Position numbers and translations under genes: made by a program
Assembly (NCBI RefSeq): GCF_020283565.1
Contig: NC_060062.1
Span: forward strand, 49,808,439 to 49,872,438
Length of the DNA: 64,000 nucleotides
Direction of reading: 5' to 3'
DNA from: Trifolium pratense
Taxonomy: Eukaryota; Streptophyta; Magnoliopsida; Fabales; Fabaceae
The notes under the pieces: model-generated
Seen by the model: only the letters and a program-made list of their open reading frames with translations
The model's database searches: none
Told to the model about the DNA's origin: nothing
In this document: piece by piece, positions 33,127-44,760 of the stretch
Position numbering within the stretch: the first letter of the stretch is position 1
Layout of the letters: every line of letters starts with the position of its first letter

Positions 33127-36100
33127 TTAACCATTTACCTTGAGATCTAGACATTTCATAGCCTCAATTTTGTTCACACACTGTCCACCAGCATTGAGCC
33201 ACGAGTTCCTTACTTCATCTTCACAATTTTTATCCTTAGTCCACACCTCTTCAAAGCGAAAGAGAAACTCAATAATCACAACGTATGGCTTGAAACTCCA
33301 GAGGAGATTAGAAAATTCAAAGAGATGGAAAATAGACATGCTGAGCTTCTTCACTTGGAAGAAATCATTTGGAGGCAAAGAAGTCGAGCAGTTTGGCTCC
33401 AAGATGGTGATAGAAACACAAAGTTTTTCTTTGCTAAAGCTTCCCAAAGAAAAAAGGTGAATGAAATCAGAAAGTTGAAGGACCATAATGGCATATGGAG
33501 GAATGGAGAGGAAAATGTCGAAAGGGTTCTAATTGATTACTACTCTGACCTTTTTGCTACATCAGATCCGTCTAACATTGAGGAAACCGTCCAAGTGGTT
33601 CAGGGGAAGCTGCGGGAAGATCACAAGGAACGGTGTAATGGGGATTTCACTAGAGAGGAGATTTTAGAGGCCATCAATCAAATGCACCCGCTTAAAGCCC
33701 CCGGACCTGATGGTCTGCCTGCCTTTTTCTTTCAAAAGTATTGGAGCATCGTTGGAGAGGATGTTCAGAGCCTGATCCTTAATATCCTTAATAATAACAG
33801 ACCTCCAGGTGACATAAACAAGACTTTCTTGACCCTTATTCCCAAAAATAAAAACCCCACAACACCTAAGGACTATAGACCCATAAGCCTTTGTAACGTG
33901 CTGATGAAGATAGTTACTAAATGCATAGCCAACAGAATCAAGCCTATTCTTCCGGATATCATTGATGAGGAGCAATCTGCATTTGTTCAAGGAAGGCTAA
34001 TCACAGATAACGCTCTCATAGCCATGGAATGCTTTCACTGGCTGAAAAAGAAGAAGAAAGGAAGGAAAGGTATGATGGCGCTGAAATTAGACATGGCAAA
34101 AGCTTATGATAGAATTGAGTGGCCCTTCGTCAAAGCAACTTTAATCAGCATGGGCTTTCCGACAAAGATGGTTGACCTGATAATGAGATGCATTTCAACA
34201 GTTTCTTACCAAATCCTCATTAATGGTCAACCCAGCAAGAGGTTTACAGCTGAAAGGGGTCTGAGGCAAGGTGACCCCCTCTCTCCATATCTTTTTATTC
34301 TATGTGCTGATGTTTTCTCTGGTTTATTGCATCAGAAGGTGGCTGCCAATAGCATTCATGGACTCAAAATTGCTAGACAAGCCCCTCAGATATCACACTT
34401 GTTTTTTGCGGATGATAGCTTACTCTTTACTAGAGCCAACCAACATGAGGCAGAATCCATTATGGAGATCCTTTCCACTTACCAGAAGGCTTCAGGGCAG
34501 ATGGTTAACATGGACAAGTCTGAAGTGTCTTTTAGTCGAAATATGCTTAATGAAGAAAAAGAAATGATCTGTAACAAGATGGGAGTAAAGACAGTAGACA
34601 CTCATTCAAGATACCTTGGACTTCCCGTTGTGTTCGGAAGATCTAAAAAGGTAGTGTTTTCTCTTGTCCAAGACCGTGTCTGGAAGAAACTGAAAGGTTG
34701 GAAGGAAAAATGCCTCTCCCAAGCAGGAAAGGAGATATTGATCAAATCAATAGTGCAAGCCATTCCAAACTATATTATGAGTTGTTACAAACTTCCTGAT
34801 GGTTGTTGCAAAGAAATAGAATCTATGGCAGCTAGATTTTGGTGGGGTTCAAATGAGGGTGGTAGAAAGTTGCATTGGATGAGTTGGGATAGGATGGCAA
34901 AAGCGAAGAATAGGGGCGGAATGGGCTTCCGGTGTTTCAAGGACTTTAACAAAGCTCTCCTTGGTAAACACGGCTGGAGACTAATGACTGATGAGAACTC
35001 GCTAGTGGCAAGAATATTCAAAGCTAGATACTATCCAAGAAACTCGTTCATGGAAGCTAATGTTGGATACCAACCAAGCTATGCTTGGAGAAGTATTGTT
35101 AGTGCAAAAGATATCTTGGAAGTAGGAGCCAGGTGGAGTGTAGGCAATGGTGCAAAAATCAGAATTTGGCAGGATAGATGGATCCCAAACCAGTCAGATT
35201 TTAAAGTGTGGAGTCCAGTGAATACTTTAAGTGAAGATGCCTTAGTTGAAACACTCATAGATTCAGACACAAAACAATGGAAAAGAGACTTAATCCATTC
35301 ATGCTTTAATCGAACAGAGGCCAAACAAATCCTTAGTATCTCTTTATCTCAGCGGCTCCCTATGGATAAGCTAGTTTGGCATTGGGAAAAAGATGGAGAT
35401 TATTCGGTTAGATCAGCACACCATCTTCTCCAAGACATAAAAAATAGAGATATCCCTGGCTCATCAATCTCACATAGCTCCACCCTCTGGAAAGAAATTT
35501 GGAGAGCCCCAATCCCAAATAGAGTTAGAAATTTCATGTGGAGACTAGCTAAGAATATCCTTCCAACTAGAGATAATCTATCAAAAAAAGGAATTCTTTT
35601 GGAAAATATTTGCCCTCTATGTCAAAGTGAAATTGAGTCTACTGAACACTTGTTTATGCATTGTCAACTAGCAAGACTGACTTGGTTTTCTTCTCAGTTA
35701 GGCCATCACATTCCTCAAAATATGAATTTAAATGCTTGGTTGTTACATGGTCTGCAATGTAATGAGCATATGGCTGTGAGAATTTTTTGCACTACACTTT
35801 GGAAATTTTGGAATGGTAGAAATCAATGTGTTTTCAAAAACAAGCCTCTCAACCCGATTGATATCGCTCAACAAGCCATGGATTTTGTTAAAGAACTGGG
35901 TACATGCAGCAAAAAGATCAATATCCCTACTCATCCTAACAATTTGGACAGCAACCTTGAGCCAAGTGTAGCAGAAAATTGCTTTTTTGTTGATGCTGGT
36001 TGTTTTGCAGGTGGTACCACTGGTTGGGGACTGGTTTGTCTCGACGGATCTGCTGCTGTCCGAGCTTCGGCATGCCTTTTCGACAACATTGAAGTTGAGC

Positions 36101-36475
36101 CGTTAGTGGCGGAAGCTTTGGGTGTTCGTTGGTGCCTACAATTTGCTATTAATCATAATATGAAGCGCATTTCCCTAGCCTCTGATGCAGCTGTAGTTGT
36201 TAACAGTCTCAACATCAAGTGCTGCATAGCTGCTATTGATTCTATTATTTTAGATTGTAAAATGTTGATGAAACAATTTGAATTTGTATCTGTTTATTAT
36301 GTTAGAAGGAGCTCTAATGGTATAGCTCATAAGTTAGTAGGTTTATCTAGGAATATTGGCTCCAAAACTTGGATGGGATCTCTCCCACATCAGCTTCAAG
36401 CTGAACCTCTTCCTGTACCTTTATTTGCTACTATCTAATGAATTGTGTTTACTTTCAAAAAAAAAAAAAAAAATA
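33127..36475 (+). mobile_element. L1-type LINE, 5'-truncated with 5' inversion, poly(A) tail
   Basis: Contains the LINE ORF2 from just before RT to RNase H (33325-36438) and ends in a 17-base A-run about 20 bp after the stop. The first about 135 bp (33127-33262) are the same element's sequence in the opposite orientation: read on the minus strand they give FRFEEVWTKDKNCEDEVRNS, the part that normally lies upstream of RT. This is the signature of twin-priming inversion. The endonuclease domain and ORF1 are absent. Confidence 0.88.
33263..36438 (+). CDS. LINE ORF2 polyprotein part: RT, zf-RVT, RNase H
   Basis: Open for more than 1037 codons; the first Met is at 33325, but homologous coding begins just after the inversion point near 33263. 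RT domain about residues 110-370 (counted from 33325): PLKAPGPDG, LIPKN, YRPISL, MAKAYDRIEW, GLRQGDPLSPYLF, catalytic FADDSLLF at 361-368. A zinc-binding RVT domain follows (LWKEIWRAPIPNRVRNFMW, CPLCQSEIESTEHLFMHC), then a C-terminal RNase H of plant LINE type (FFVDAGC, EALGVRWCL, ASDAAVVV). The enzyme performs target-primed reverse transcription. No stop codon in over 3 kb indicates a young insertion, though without endonuclease it is not autonomous. Confidence 0.9.
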
Positions 36476-36478
36476 ACT

Positions 36479-37323
36479 CAATATTCCTATTTTACCCATT
36501 TTATTATTTTACTTCACTCCTACATTTGAACAAAGATACAAACTTGGAAATTTTAAAAAATGAGTTTCGAAGTTTAACCACGGTTGAACCGTGGCTAAAC
36601 TAGAAAATTTTGAAATGGGTTTGTCAAGTTTTCTGGTACGAAAATTGCAAACCGAAACACTTGTTAAAAAAATTTCCTATAACGTTTTAACCACCGTTTA
36701 ACCATGGCTAAAAATTTAATCTGGAAATTTCTCTATTTTGAAACCAAACTAGATTTCACTGATTTTCTTTTCTCCTCAATCGACACTTTAGTTATTATTA
36801 TTTGATAGTTTTTTTTAGGGCAAACGATAGTGAGAAATTAAACGTTCATTGTGTTAATTAATGATTTTAACAATGCCTTTGATTTTTTTGAATTGTGACA
36901 ATGCCTTTGATGAATAAATAATTAATCAAAATTATACATGTTGTGTTGTTTGTGATTGGTGATTTTTGAATCGTAACAATGCCTTTTTATTGGAATTTGA
37001 AGAAAGATGGGTGACAGGAAGGTTTTGAACAAGAATTACCCACTTGAAAACAGCAAAGAGTTCCAAACCCAAAATTTCCAGATTATATTTTTAGCCGCGG
37101 TTAAAACGTGGCTAAAAAGTTACCGGAAATCTTTTTAACAAATGTTCCGGTTTGCAACTTTTGTACTGGAAAACTTGACAAACCCATTTCAAAATTTTCT
37201 AGTTTAGCCACGGTTTAATCGTGGCTAAACTTCGAAACTCATTTTTTAAAATTTTCCCGTTTATATCTTTGTTCAAATGTAGGAGTGAAGTAAAATAATA
37301 AAAGGAGTAAAATAGGAATATTG
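36479..37323. mobile_element. Long-TIR element (845 bp), element G
   Basis: Arms of about 245 bp: left starts CAATATTCCTATTTTACC, right ends GTAAAATAGGAATATTG. The arms contain short dyads (TTTAACCACGGTTGAACCGTGG and TTTAGCCACGGTTTAATCGTGG). The left end touches the poly(A) of the LINE, and no target duplication could be matched. No coding sequence. Confidence 0.75.
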
Positions 37324-37746
37324 TGTAGGGGTAAAGGGTTAATCGTAGGGGTAGAAAAAAATTCTTAACTTTGTGATACTAGTTATATAATGTGGACTTT
37401 TGATGTCGAATCAATGGTCTAAATTGTTCACAACGTCGAATTGCGTGAAACAGTTATTGCAATAGATTTGTTTTGTTCCGAACTTTTGGCCTTGATTAAA
37501 CCCAACGCAACACCTATTGGCCGAATATCACATATGTTGGCCTATATAAACGGCTCTTCCCAAACATCACAAGGTATGTCTCTCTAAACATCACTCTCTA
37601 ACCTAACTTGCACTATAAATTTATACTAACTTGAACGTCCGAGTAGCAATCCATTTCTGAAAAATACTTAAATGGTCACAAGTATCTGATCACTCTATTT
37701 TATAACACTCACATAAAAATACATATTATTTAATTATTTTAAATAT
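37324..37746. other. Short intergenic stretch between element G and LINE 2
   Basis: No gene seen. A possible TATA-like GCCTATATAAACGG lies at about 37542, but no ORF follows it. 37718-37746 is the left half of the LINE target site (paralogous to 32600-32627). Confidence 0.45.
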
Positions 37747-38919
37747 GGGTAGTGGACGAGATTATTGCAACCTCTCTTATTAGTTCGGTTAAAGAGGATA
37801 ACATGGTTTGGGAGGAGGAAAGGAATGAGTGTTATTTAGTTAAATCTTGTTACAATCTAGCCATGAGATATATTGTTCGAAGCGATAGGCACCATGTAGA
37901 GGGTAATTGGAATGATATTTGGAAAGCTCAATCTCCTCATAAAACGCGTCACTTACTCTAGAGGTTGTGGGGGGGGGGGGGGTGTCTGCCGACGCGGGTT
38001 CGCTTAACACGACGTTATGTAGAATGTGAACTAAGCTGTCATGTGTGCAATGTTGAGGTAGAAGATGATATGCATGTGTTTTTTGGATGCGTAGCAGCCC
38101 GCGAATGTTGGTCGGTCGCAGGCTTGTCACAATTGCTGCAGAATGCAACTTACCAGCATGGGACAGTCGCAGACAAGGTGTTTCGAATGTGCAGAAACGA
38201 GGACAGTGCAACGATAGGACGGGTTGCATCGTTATTTTGGTGCATTTGGCATAATCGAAACGACAAAATTTGGAATGACAATATTCAGTCCCCCGAGCCA
38301 AGTTGGAAGCATGACGTTAAGCACGACGTTCGTCGTATGGAATGAGTGGTTTACCGTCCACCAACTGCAGCGTCATAATGTTGTTCCTGTTGAGGATCCT
38401 AGGGTGGTTCGGTGGGAAAAAATAGGAGTGAGATGGATAAAATGTAATGTTGATGTTGCGTTTGTAGTTGGGTCTGGTGTTACTTCTATGGGTCTTTGCT
38501 TTCGTGATACCAATGGACATTTTGTGGCTGGCTTGACTCGCTGGCAACAGGCTTTTTATTCCATAGTGGAGGGCGAAACATGTACACTATTACATGCTAT
38601 GAAAGAGACAATTCATCGTGGATTTGAGCGAGTTCAATTTGAAAGTGACTCAAAGTTGTTAGTTGACGTTATCCATTCGAAAAGACGGGTCACTTCGAAA
38701 TTTAGTTTAATTGTTAACGACATTATTCTTCTTCTGTCATCTTCTTATATAAACTTTGAGGTTAAGTTTGTTATGAGACAAACGAATTTGGTTGCTCATA
38801 CTCTTACTAGGGCGGGCAATGTTTGGGCTAATTTCCATAAATTTGATGTTATTCCCTTATGTATTGAACATTTATTAGTTAATGATATAAATTAAGTTTG
38901 TTTGGTTCAAAAAAAAAAT
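37747..38919 (+). mobile_element. LINE 3' fragment: zf-RVT and RNase H
   Basis: Heavily 5'-truncated LINE ending in an A-run. Reading frames give VWEEERNECYLVKSCYNLAM, NDIWKAQSPHKTRHLL, then CELSCHVCNVEVEDDMHVFFGC (zinc-binding RVT domain) and an RNase H (WIKCNVDVAFV, GLCFRDTNGHFVAGL, GETCTLLHAMKE, ESDSKLLVDV) ending VNDIN. An in-frame TAG at about 37960 and a run of 14 G residues (37967-37980) break the frame; another shift lies near 38330. The insertion limits are shown by an empty-site paralogue at 32600-32775. Confidence 0.85.
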
Positions 38920-39226
38920 ATGTGTGTGTTCAAATAGCTAAAGAGACCAAATTCTTGTGACCACTCAAGACTTTGCTTTCAATTGCAAATATACATGATA
39001 CAGAATGATTTTCAAAAATTAAATAAAACAGAACTAAATACATAAACAACTATATTAATAGTAAGAAGATGTTTATTTCAAGTTTACTAAATTTATTTTT
39101 GGGAATAATTTTTTTCGGAAATATAAGGATGACATTTTTTTCGAGATATTTTAAAAAAATATGTGTAGTTAATATTTAAATATTTTTAAAACCTTATTCC
39201 TTTTTTTTTTTTTGAACAAGCCAAAA

Positions 39227-39228
<2 letters not shown>

Positions 39229-39298
<70 letters not shown>
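39229..39298. repeat. AT dinucleotide microsatellite
   Basis: About 34 AT units directly preceding element D. Once D is removed, this repeat abuts the 3' end of the minus-strand LINE, so it may be that LINE's tail. Confidence 0.95.
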
Positions 39299-39299
<1 letters not shown>

Positions 39300-39302
39300 T
39301 AT

Positions 39303-40928
39303 GGGGTTTTCTAACTTAGACCCTAGTTAGGTCTAAGTTAGCAAGGTGCACCTTTTGAGTTGGACAAAAATACCCATTTTTTTTTTTTTTGAAACAATAG
39401 AGCAACTGGGGCATGTATGTAATTTGCATCATAAAAATACCCTTTTTTTTTTTTTGAAACAATAGAACAACTATTACATTTTTTAAATTTCTTCCAAATT
39501 TCGACCTCATTTTACGTGCGAATCGAACGCCGATTTCAAAAACTAATACCGGAAACCTTTGTAAAATTGAAAAACGATCAAAATCCATATAAGGAACGTC
39601 GAGTTTCGTTGAGTATTGAGGGAGATCGAACCGGGTCAAAAACCGGGTCGCACGACCCGTTTCTGCATAAAACGGGTGGGAGGGACGATGAACAGTGCGT
39701 GTCGCCCACGCCCACTCTCACCGGCGGCGCGTGGGGGCGCGTGCGGCCTCAGGGAGGCTCTATTTTTTTTTATTTTTTCATAATAAAATAGTAGATAATA
39801 TTCTGGAAATTTTGGTATATTGTATGAAATTTTTGGAGACCCGAAACTATTTGTAGTTAATTAAATGAGTAAAAAGGTAATTAAAAATATTATAATTCCA
39901 TAAAAAATTTCCAAAATTTTATGTAAAGTACTATGAATTATTTAGAACCCTCTTGTGTACCTCACTCTCCCTAGTTCAAGTCATGAAATTATTTTCACAA
40001 ATTCCGCTGATTATTTAAAACCATTTAACAAATAATAATAATAATTTCATAGATTTGTACTCTGAAACCAATTGTGTTTTTATTTGTTTCTAATAAAATA
40101 TTAGATAATATTCTGGAACTTTTGGTATATTTTATGAAATTTTTTGAGACCTGAAACTATTTTTCGTTAATTAAATGAGATAAAACGATAATTAAAAACT
40201 ATTGTTTGCTTCTGAAACCATTTAGCTGGAAGAATGGTTTCAGAGAGTTATACTGTGAAACCATTCTAGCAGTAAAATGGTTTCAGAAGCAAACAATTAA
40301 AAATCAACTCCCCTGAAACCATTCTATCAGTGAAATGGTTTCAAAGTACAACGCTCTGAAACCATTGTACCAGCTAAATGGTTTCATAATGGTTTCAGAA
40401 GCAAACAATTAAGAAATTACTCACTGAAACCATTCTACCAGTAAAATGGTTTCAGAGAGTTATACTGTGAAACCATTCTACCAGCTAAATGGTTTCACAG
40501 TATTATATAAAGATAATTAAAGGTAGTGAAAAATTGAGTTTTTTTTTTTGTGTCCAAATCAAACGAACCAAGTCTCTATTTGTAGACAAAAAAAAATTAT
40601 GAATTTTGGTATAAAAATAAAAAAATAAAAAATTAATTTACAACGAAATAATTGAGTTTAAAGTATTAAATGAAAAAAAAAACACGCCAACCACCCAGCA
40701 GTTGACACGTGTCCTGATTGATCTGACAGCCATGATGAGATCATCTCTTGGCCGTCTGATGGAAATCAACGGTCTGTAACGGTGGTCCTGCGGTAGGCGC
40801 GCGACACTGGATCAGCGCCAATATGTTTTTTTTTTTTTTTTTTTTTTAAAAAGAAAGGGTATTTTTGTCCAACTCAAAAGGTGCACCTTGCTAATTTAGA
40901 CCCAACTGGGTCTAAATTAGCAGCCCCC
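39303..40928. mobile_element. Mutator-like TIR element (1626 bp), element D
   Basis: Exact 9-bp duplication TATAAGTAT at 39294-39302 and 40929-40937. TIRs of about 80 bp: left GGGGTTTTCTAACTTAGACC; right, reversed, GGGGGCTGCTAATTTAGACC; both continue through GCAAGGTGCACCTTTTGAGT. Inside: a GC-rich block (39645-39755), a diverged about 110-bp direct repeat (39787 and 40092), and an array of dyads at 40216-40500. No transposase gene. Inserted at the tail of the LINE at 40938-43425. Confidence 0.88.
40216..40500. repeat. Array of GAAACCATT / AATGGTTTC dyads
   Basis: Six full dyads with 9-11-bp arms and about 10-base loops (CTGAAACCATT-TAGCTGGAAG-AATGGTTTCAG and variants with loops such as GTACCAGCTA), plus one half-unit. 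The loops share a CCAGC/CCAGT core. The same units occur in element A at 5374-5720. Confidence 0.88.
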
Positions 40929-40937
40929 TATAAGTAT

Positions 40938-43425
40938 AATAGTCTTTTAGCACAAGACGTACCAATAAGACTAAACAAGGTTACAAATAAAGTCAAAGAT
41001 ACAGGAACCGAAAGAAACTATACAAGGCCCAAGGAAAGCAAAGGATTAGACCACCAACTGTGGCAGTTCAAAGCTAAAGTGCTACTCGTCGCTTTCAACC
41101 ACCGAAAAGAGAACGTCTTGATCTTGTCCAACATATGTTGCACCGAGTTCGCTGAGCCTATAAACAATCGATGATTTCTTTCGGTCCACACAACCCAAAC
41201 ACAAGCCAGCCATACGAGCTGCATGAAAGAACGTCGGGCTCTAGAACCACCTGCTGAATCCGTAAACTGAACAAAGTGTTCTGGAAGATTCTGAGCAGTC
41301 ACCAAAGAAGACCCAATCCAGGAGCTGACAAGGGGCCACAGGAGACCAAAAGAGCTGCAATAGAGAAACAAGTGCTGAGCTGACTCAACCTCTCCATAAC
41401 CAGAGACACAGAGATGAGCCTCCGTAGATAAAATCCCTCGAATAACCAGGTTTGCTTTTGTAGGTAACCTGTCCCGCAAGAGTCGCCAGACACATATGGA
41501 AACCTTCAAAGGAACCTGGCGATGCCAGATAAGTCCTGACGCAGCATCCAAAGTAACTGTATCCTGAGTCGTCAGAAACTGATAAGCACCACGAACCGTG
41601 TAACCGTCATCCAAGTCAACCCGCCACTGCCACCTATCTGAAACATGATCCTGCAAAGAGATGGTGAGTAGATAAGCCTGACACTCCCCCAGCAACTCCT
41701 CCTCCCACGCCCACAACTGACGCCACCACTCCCACGCATAAACATCTCAGCCACTGAAGCCGATTTGTTTTCTGCCAGATCAAACAACCGCCCATACCCT
41801 CCTGCAACGAAGTACCATCCACCCAGGGATCAGTCCAGAAAAAGGTGTCTGACCCATCTCCCACCTGTCTCGAAACACACTCTCTAAACCACCCTCTCCC
41901 TGCCTCACCTCCACCATCCTGAATGCGCGCCAACTCCCTCCACCAAGTCGACCCACGCGCTCCACCCTCACACAACCTCCCTCTCTCAACCCCATATCGT
42001 CCTGCCAACACTCGGAACCACAAACCCTCTCTATCCACTAGCATCCTCCAACACCACTTGCCCAACAAGGCCAAGTTAAACTCCCTCAGCTGCCTAACCC
42101 CAAACCCCCATACTCCTTACGCAAGCAAATAGTATTCCAATTAATCCAAGACACTTTCCTAATATCCTCACTTCCCCCCCAAAAAAATTTAATCAAAATA
42201 GATTCAATAGAAGAGATAATACCTGAGGGAGCTTTAAAGAAAGAAAGAGCGTAAACAGGCAAAGAGGTCAACACATATTTAAGCAAAACTAAACGACCAC
42301 CAATAGAGAGAAATCGACTTCTCCAACCAGATAATCGATTCTTTAAGCGATCCAGAACCGGTTCCCAAAAACATAAACGCCTCGGATCACCCCCAATAGG
42401 AAGGCCCAAATAAAGGAAAGGGATATTCCCTACTTTACAGCACAGAGCTGACGCCGCCTCACCTAACCAAGAATCAGGGATGTTAACCCCAACCAGCATG
42501 CTTTTATGAAAATTCACTCGCAAACCAGACATAGACTCGAACAACATAAGGACAGCCCGCAAAGCTCGTACGTTCGCCCAACTCTTAGTCCCCATCAACA
42601 ACGTATCATCAGCAAACTGAAGATGCAACACCGACACTTGAGCAAGGTTACCCACACTATACCCCGTAAACATATTGCGTTCCACCATGGCTTCCATCAA
42701 AACATTTAAGCCCTCTGCAGCCAGTAGAAAAAGAAAAGGAGATAACGGATCACCCTGCCTTAAGCCCCTCTCAAAAGGAAACTCATCAGTCGGACTACCG
42801 TTAACCAAAACCGAAGCAGTTGCCGTACACACACATTCTTTAATCCACTTCCTCCAAAGGGTTGGAAAACCCATTCTCCCCATAACATCCTCCAAATAAC
42901 CCCACTCAACCGAATCATAAGCCTTCTCAAAATCGACTTTAAAGAGAAGCAGCTCCTTCTTAGACTTACGAGCTTCATCCACCACCTCGTTTGCAACAAG
43001 GATGCCATCGAGAATCTGTCGCCCCTTAACGAAAGTCGTCTGGGATTCAGATATCACACTGCCCATCACCACACGCAGACGATTCGCTAACACCTTAGCC
43101 AAAATTTTGTAAAGGCTACCCATAAGCGAAATAGGCCGGAAATCATTCAACCTTTGGGGACTGTCAACCTTGGGTATTAAAGCTATGAAAGTGGCATTTA
43201 AACCCTTAGTCAATCTGCCGTTCCGATGAAACTCCGAAATAAAACGCATAATATCACCTTGCATCTCGGCCAAAAAATCCTTAATAAAACCAAAATTAAT
43301 CCCGTCAGGACCCGGGCTTTTAAAACTATCACAATCCCAAACAGCTGCCTTTACCTCATCGATTGAAAAAGGCTTGATCAACCCAATCACCTCCGACACC
43401 TGCAGCCGTTTAAAAGTAAGATTAT
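40938..43425 (-). pseudogene. L1-type LINE (minus strand), RT to C-terminus, frameshifted
   Basis: RT segment 42086-43399: SFKSPGPDGINFGFIKDF, FEKAYDSVEWGYL, GLRQGDPLSPFLFLL, catalytic FADDTLLMG, FFWGGSEDIRKVSWINW. It loses frame near 42080 (the continuation MALLGKWCWRMLVDREGLWF is in another frame, 41634-42074) and again near 41750, after which 41018-41716 encodes the zinc-binding RVT end (IWHRQVPLKVSICVWRLLRD, GEVESAQHLFLYC). It is 5'-truncated near 43425 inside the pre-RT region. It belongs to a different lineage from the LINE at 33127 and is older (two frame breaks). Confidence 0.88.
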
Positions 43426-44273
43426 CTACATATATATATTCCTATATTTTAGGATAATTTTTTCCCACTCTTTTTTTTTTTGAGATTTTTTCTTTCCCAA
43501 AATTTGTTTATATCCAAAGTTTTAAAATTTTTTTTATGGAATCCAAAGTTTTTATAATAAACTTATTTTTTTATATAGAAGAGGGCAAAAGCTCGAAATA
43601 AACTTATAACAAACACACAAATGCATTTTCTTATCATTTTATTTCTAGAAATATCTATATATATACATAAATCCTAGATAGTTCTCCTACTACTCATCTC
43701 AGCCCTAATCAACGTCAGCCACTCACATCCAATTAAATCACTCAATAATGCCACATCATTTCTTTATATTATATCATTGTCATCTTTTTTTTTTATATAC
43801 TATTCATCTCTATCTACTATTCATATATACCATAATAAATTCATGTCTGCTACAAAACAATTTTTTGTTACCACTGTCTTTCTATTACCTTGTATACTAT
43901 AATGGAGTAGTTTTTATTAAATTGAATTTAGCTGATTTTCGTCACTACACATTTCAGTTACAAAATAAAATTCAAAACAAAGAAGACTATCAGACTATTA
44001 CAAAAAAAAAATGCAATGGCAATTTTGTACTCATGAAACTAGCTCATATTCTAGAATCTTACAAAAGAAAATATATCAATTTAAATTGTCACGGCCCTAT
44101 TTAACTTCTTCGGCTACAAAACGGTATTGAAGCCTTGAAGACATTATTATGTTGCTCTTATTACTTAGAGATCTATATAGGTATATATAAGTAGTATAAC
44201 AGTTACTTCTTTATCAATGCATACATTTCTATTGAGTTTAGTTCTTAGTTAAAAAAAATCACTCTTTCAAACC
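43426..44273. other. Intergenic, possible Helitron 5' end
   Basis: A+T-rich. At about 43651 TCTATATATATACATAAATC begins with TC and is followed by a pyrimidine-rich stretch, as in plant Helitron 5' ends; the RPA-like fragment downstream supports this. No 3' Helitron end was found. Confidence 0.4.
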
Positions 44274-44760
44274 ATGACTCCTATCTACACTCATGTGTCC
44301 GTTATAGTAGCTGGAAAAACAAATCTAAAGTTGAAAGTTCGAATAGTTCATTTGTCAAATGTAATAGACAAATACAAACCAACTGAGGTTACGTCTATGA
44401 ATATGTTGTTTGTTGATGAAAAGGTGATGAACAATCTTAATATACTTTTCACATTTTCACAAAATCTCTACTACTGCTTTTTTTTATATTGATTTTTTTT
44501 CTTTTTTTACTTTGATCATCCAATGCGATAAGATTCTTGCTACTGTGAAAAAGTGTTTGGTGTCAAAGATAAAAAAAAAATGATTGAAGAAGGATCAATA
44601 TATAAGGTTGAAAATATATTGGTTGGAGAAAGTGATAAATACAAAATTACATTACATAAGTATAAGCTGAATTGGATGTTTACCACTACATTTACCAAAA
44701 TCGATGCTCCACACTTTCATTGAACCATTTTGATTTTATGTCATTCCAAGATATTTTGAA
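44274..44760 (+). pseudogene. RPA70-like OB-fold (DUF223-type) gene fragment
   Basis: The first frame gives THVSVIVAGKTNLKLKVRIV and KYKPTEVTSMNMLFVDEK, the typical start of plant RPA1-like single-strand DNA-binding proteins often carried by Helitrons. After a gap with stops (44430-44530) a second block reads MIEEGSIYKVENILVGESDK and YKITLHKYKLNWMFTTTFTK. Only the first OB fold is present, broken by stops. Probably a Helitron passenger or relic. Confidence 0.65.

Noticed and set aside
41923..42899. Plus-strand ORFs within the minus-strand LINE
   Set aside because: Shadow frames of RT coding sequence.
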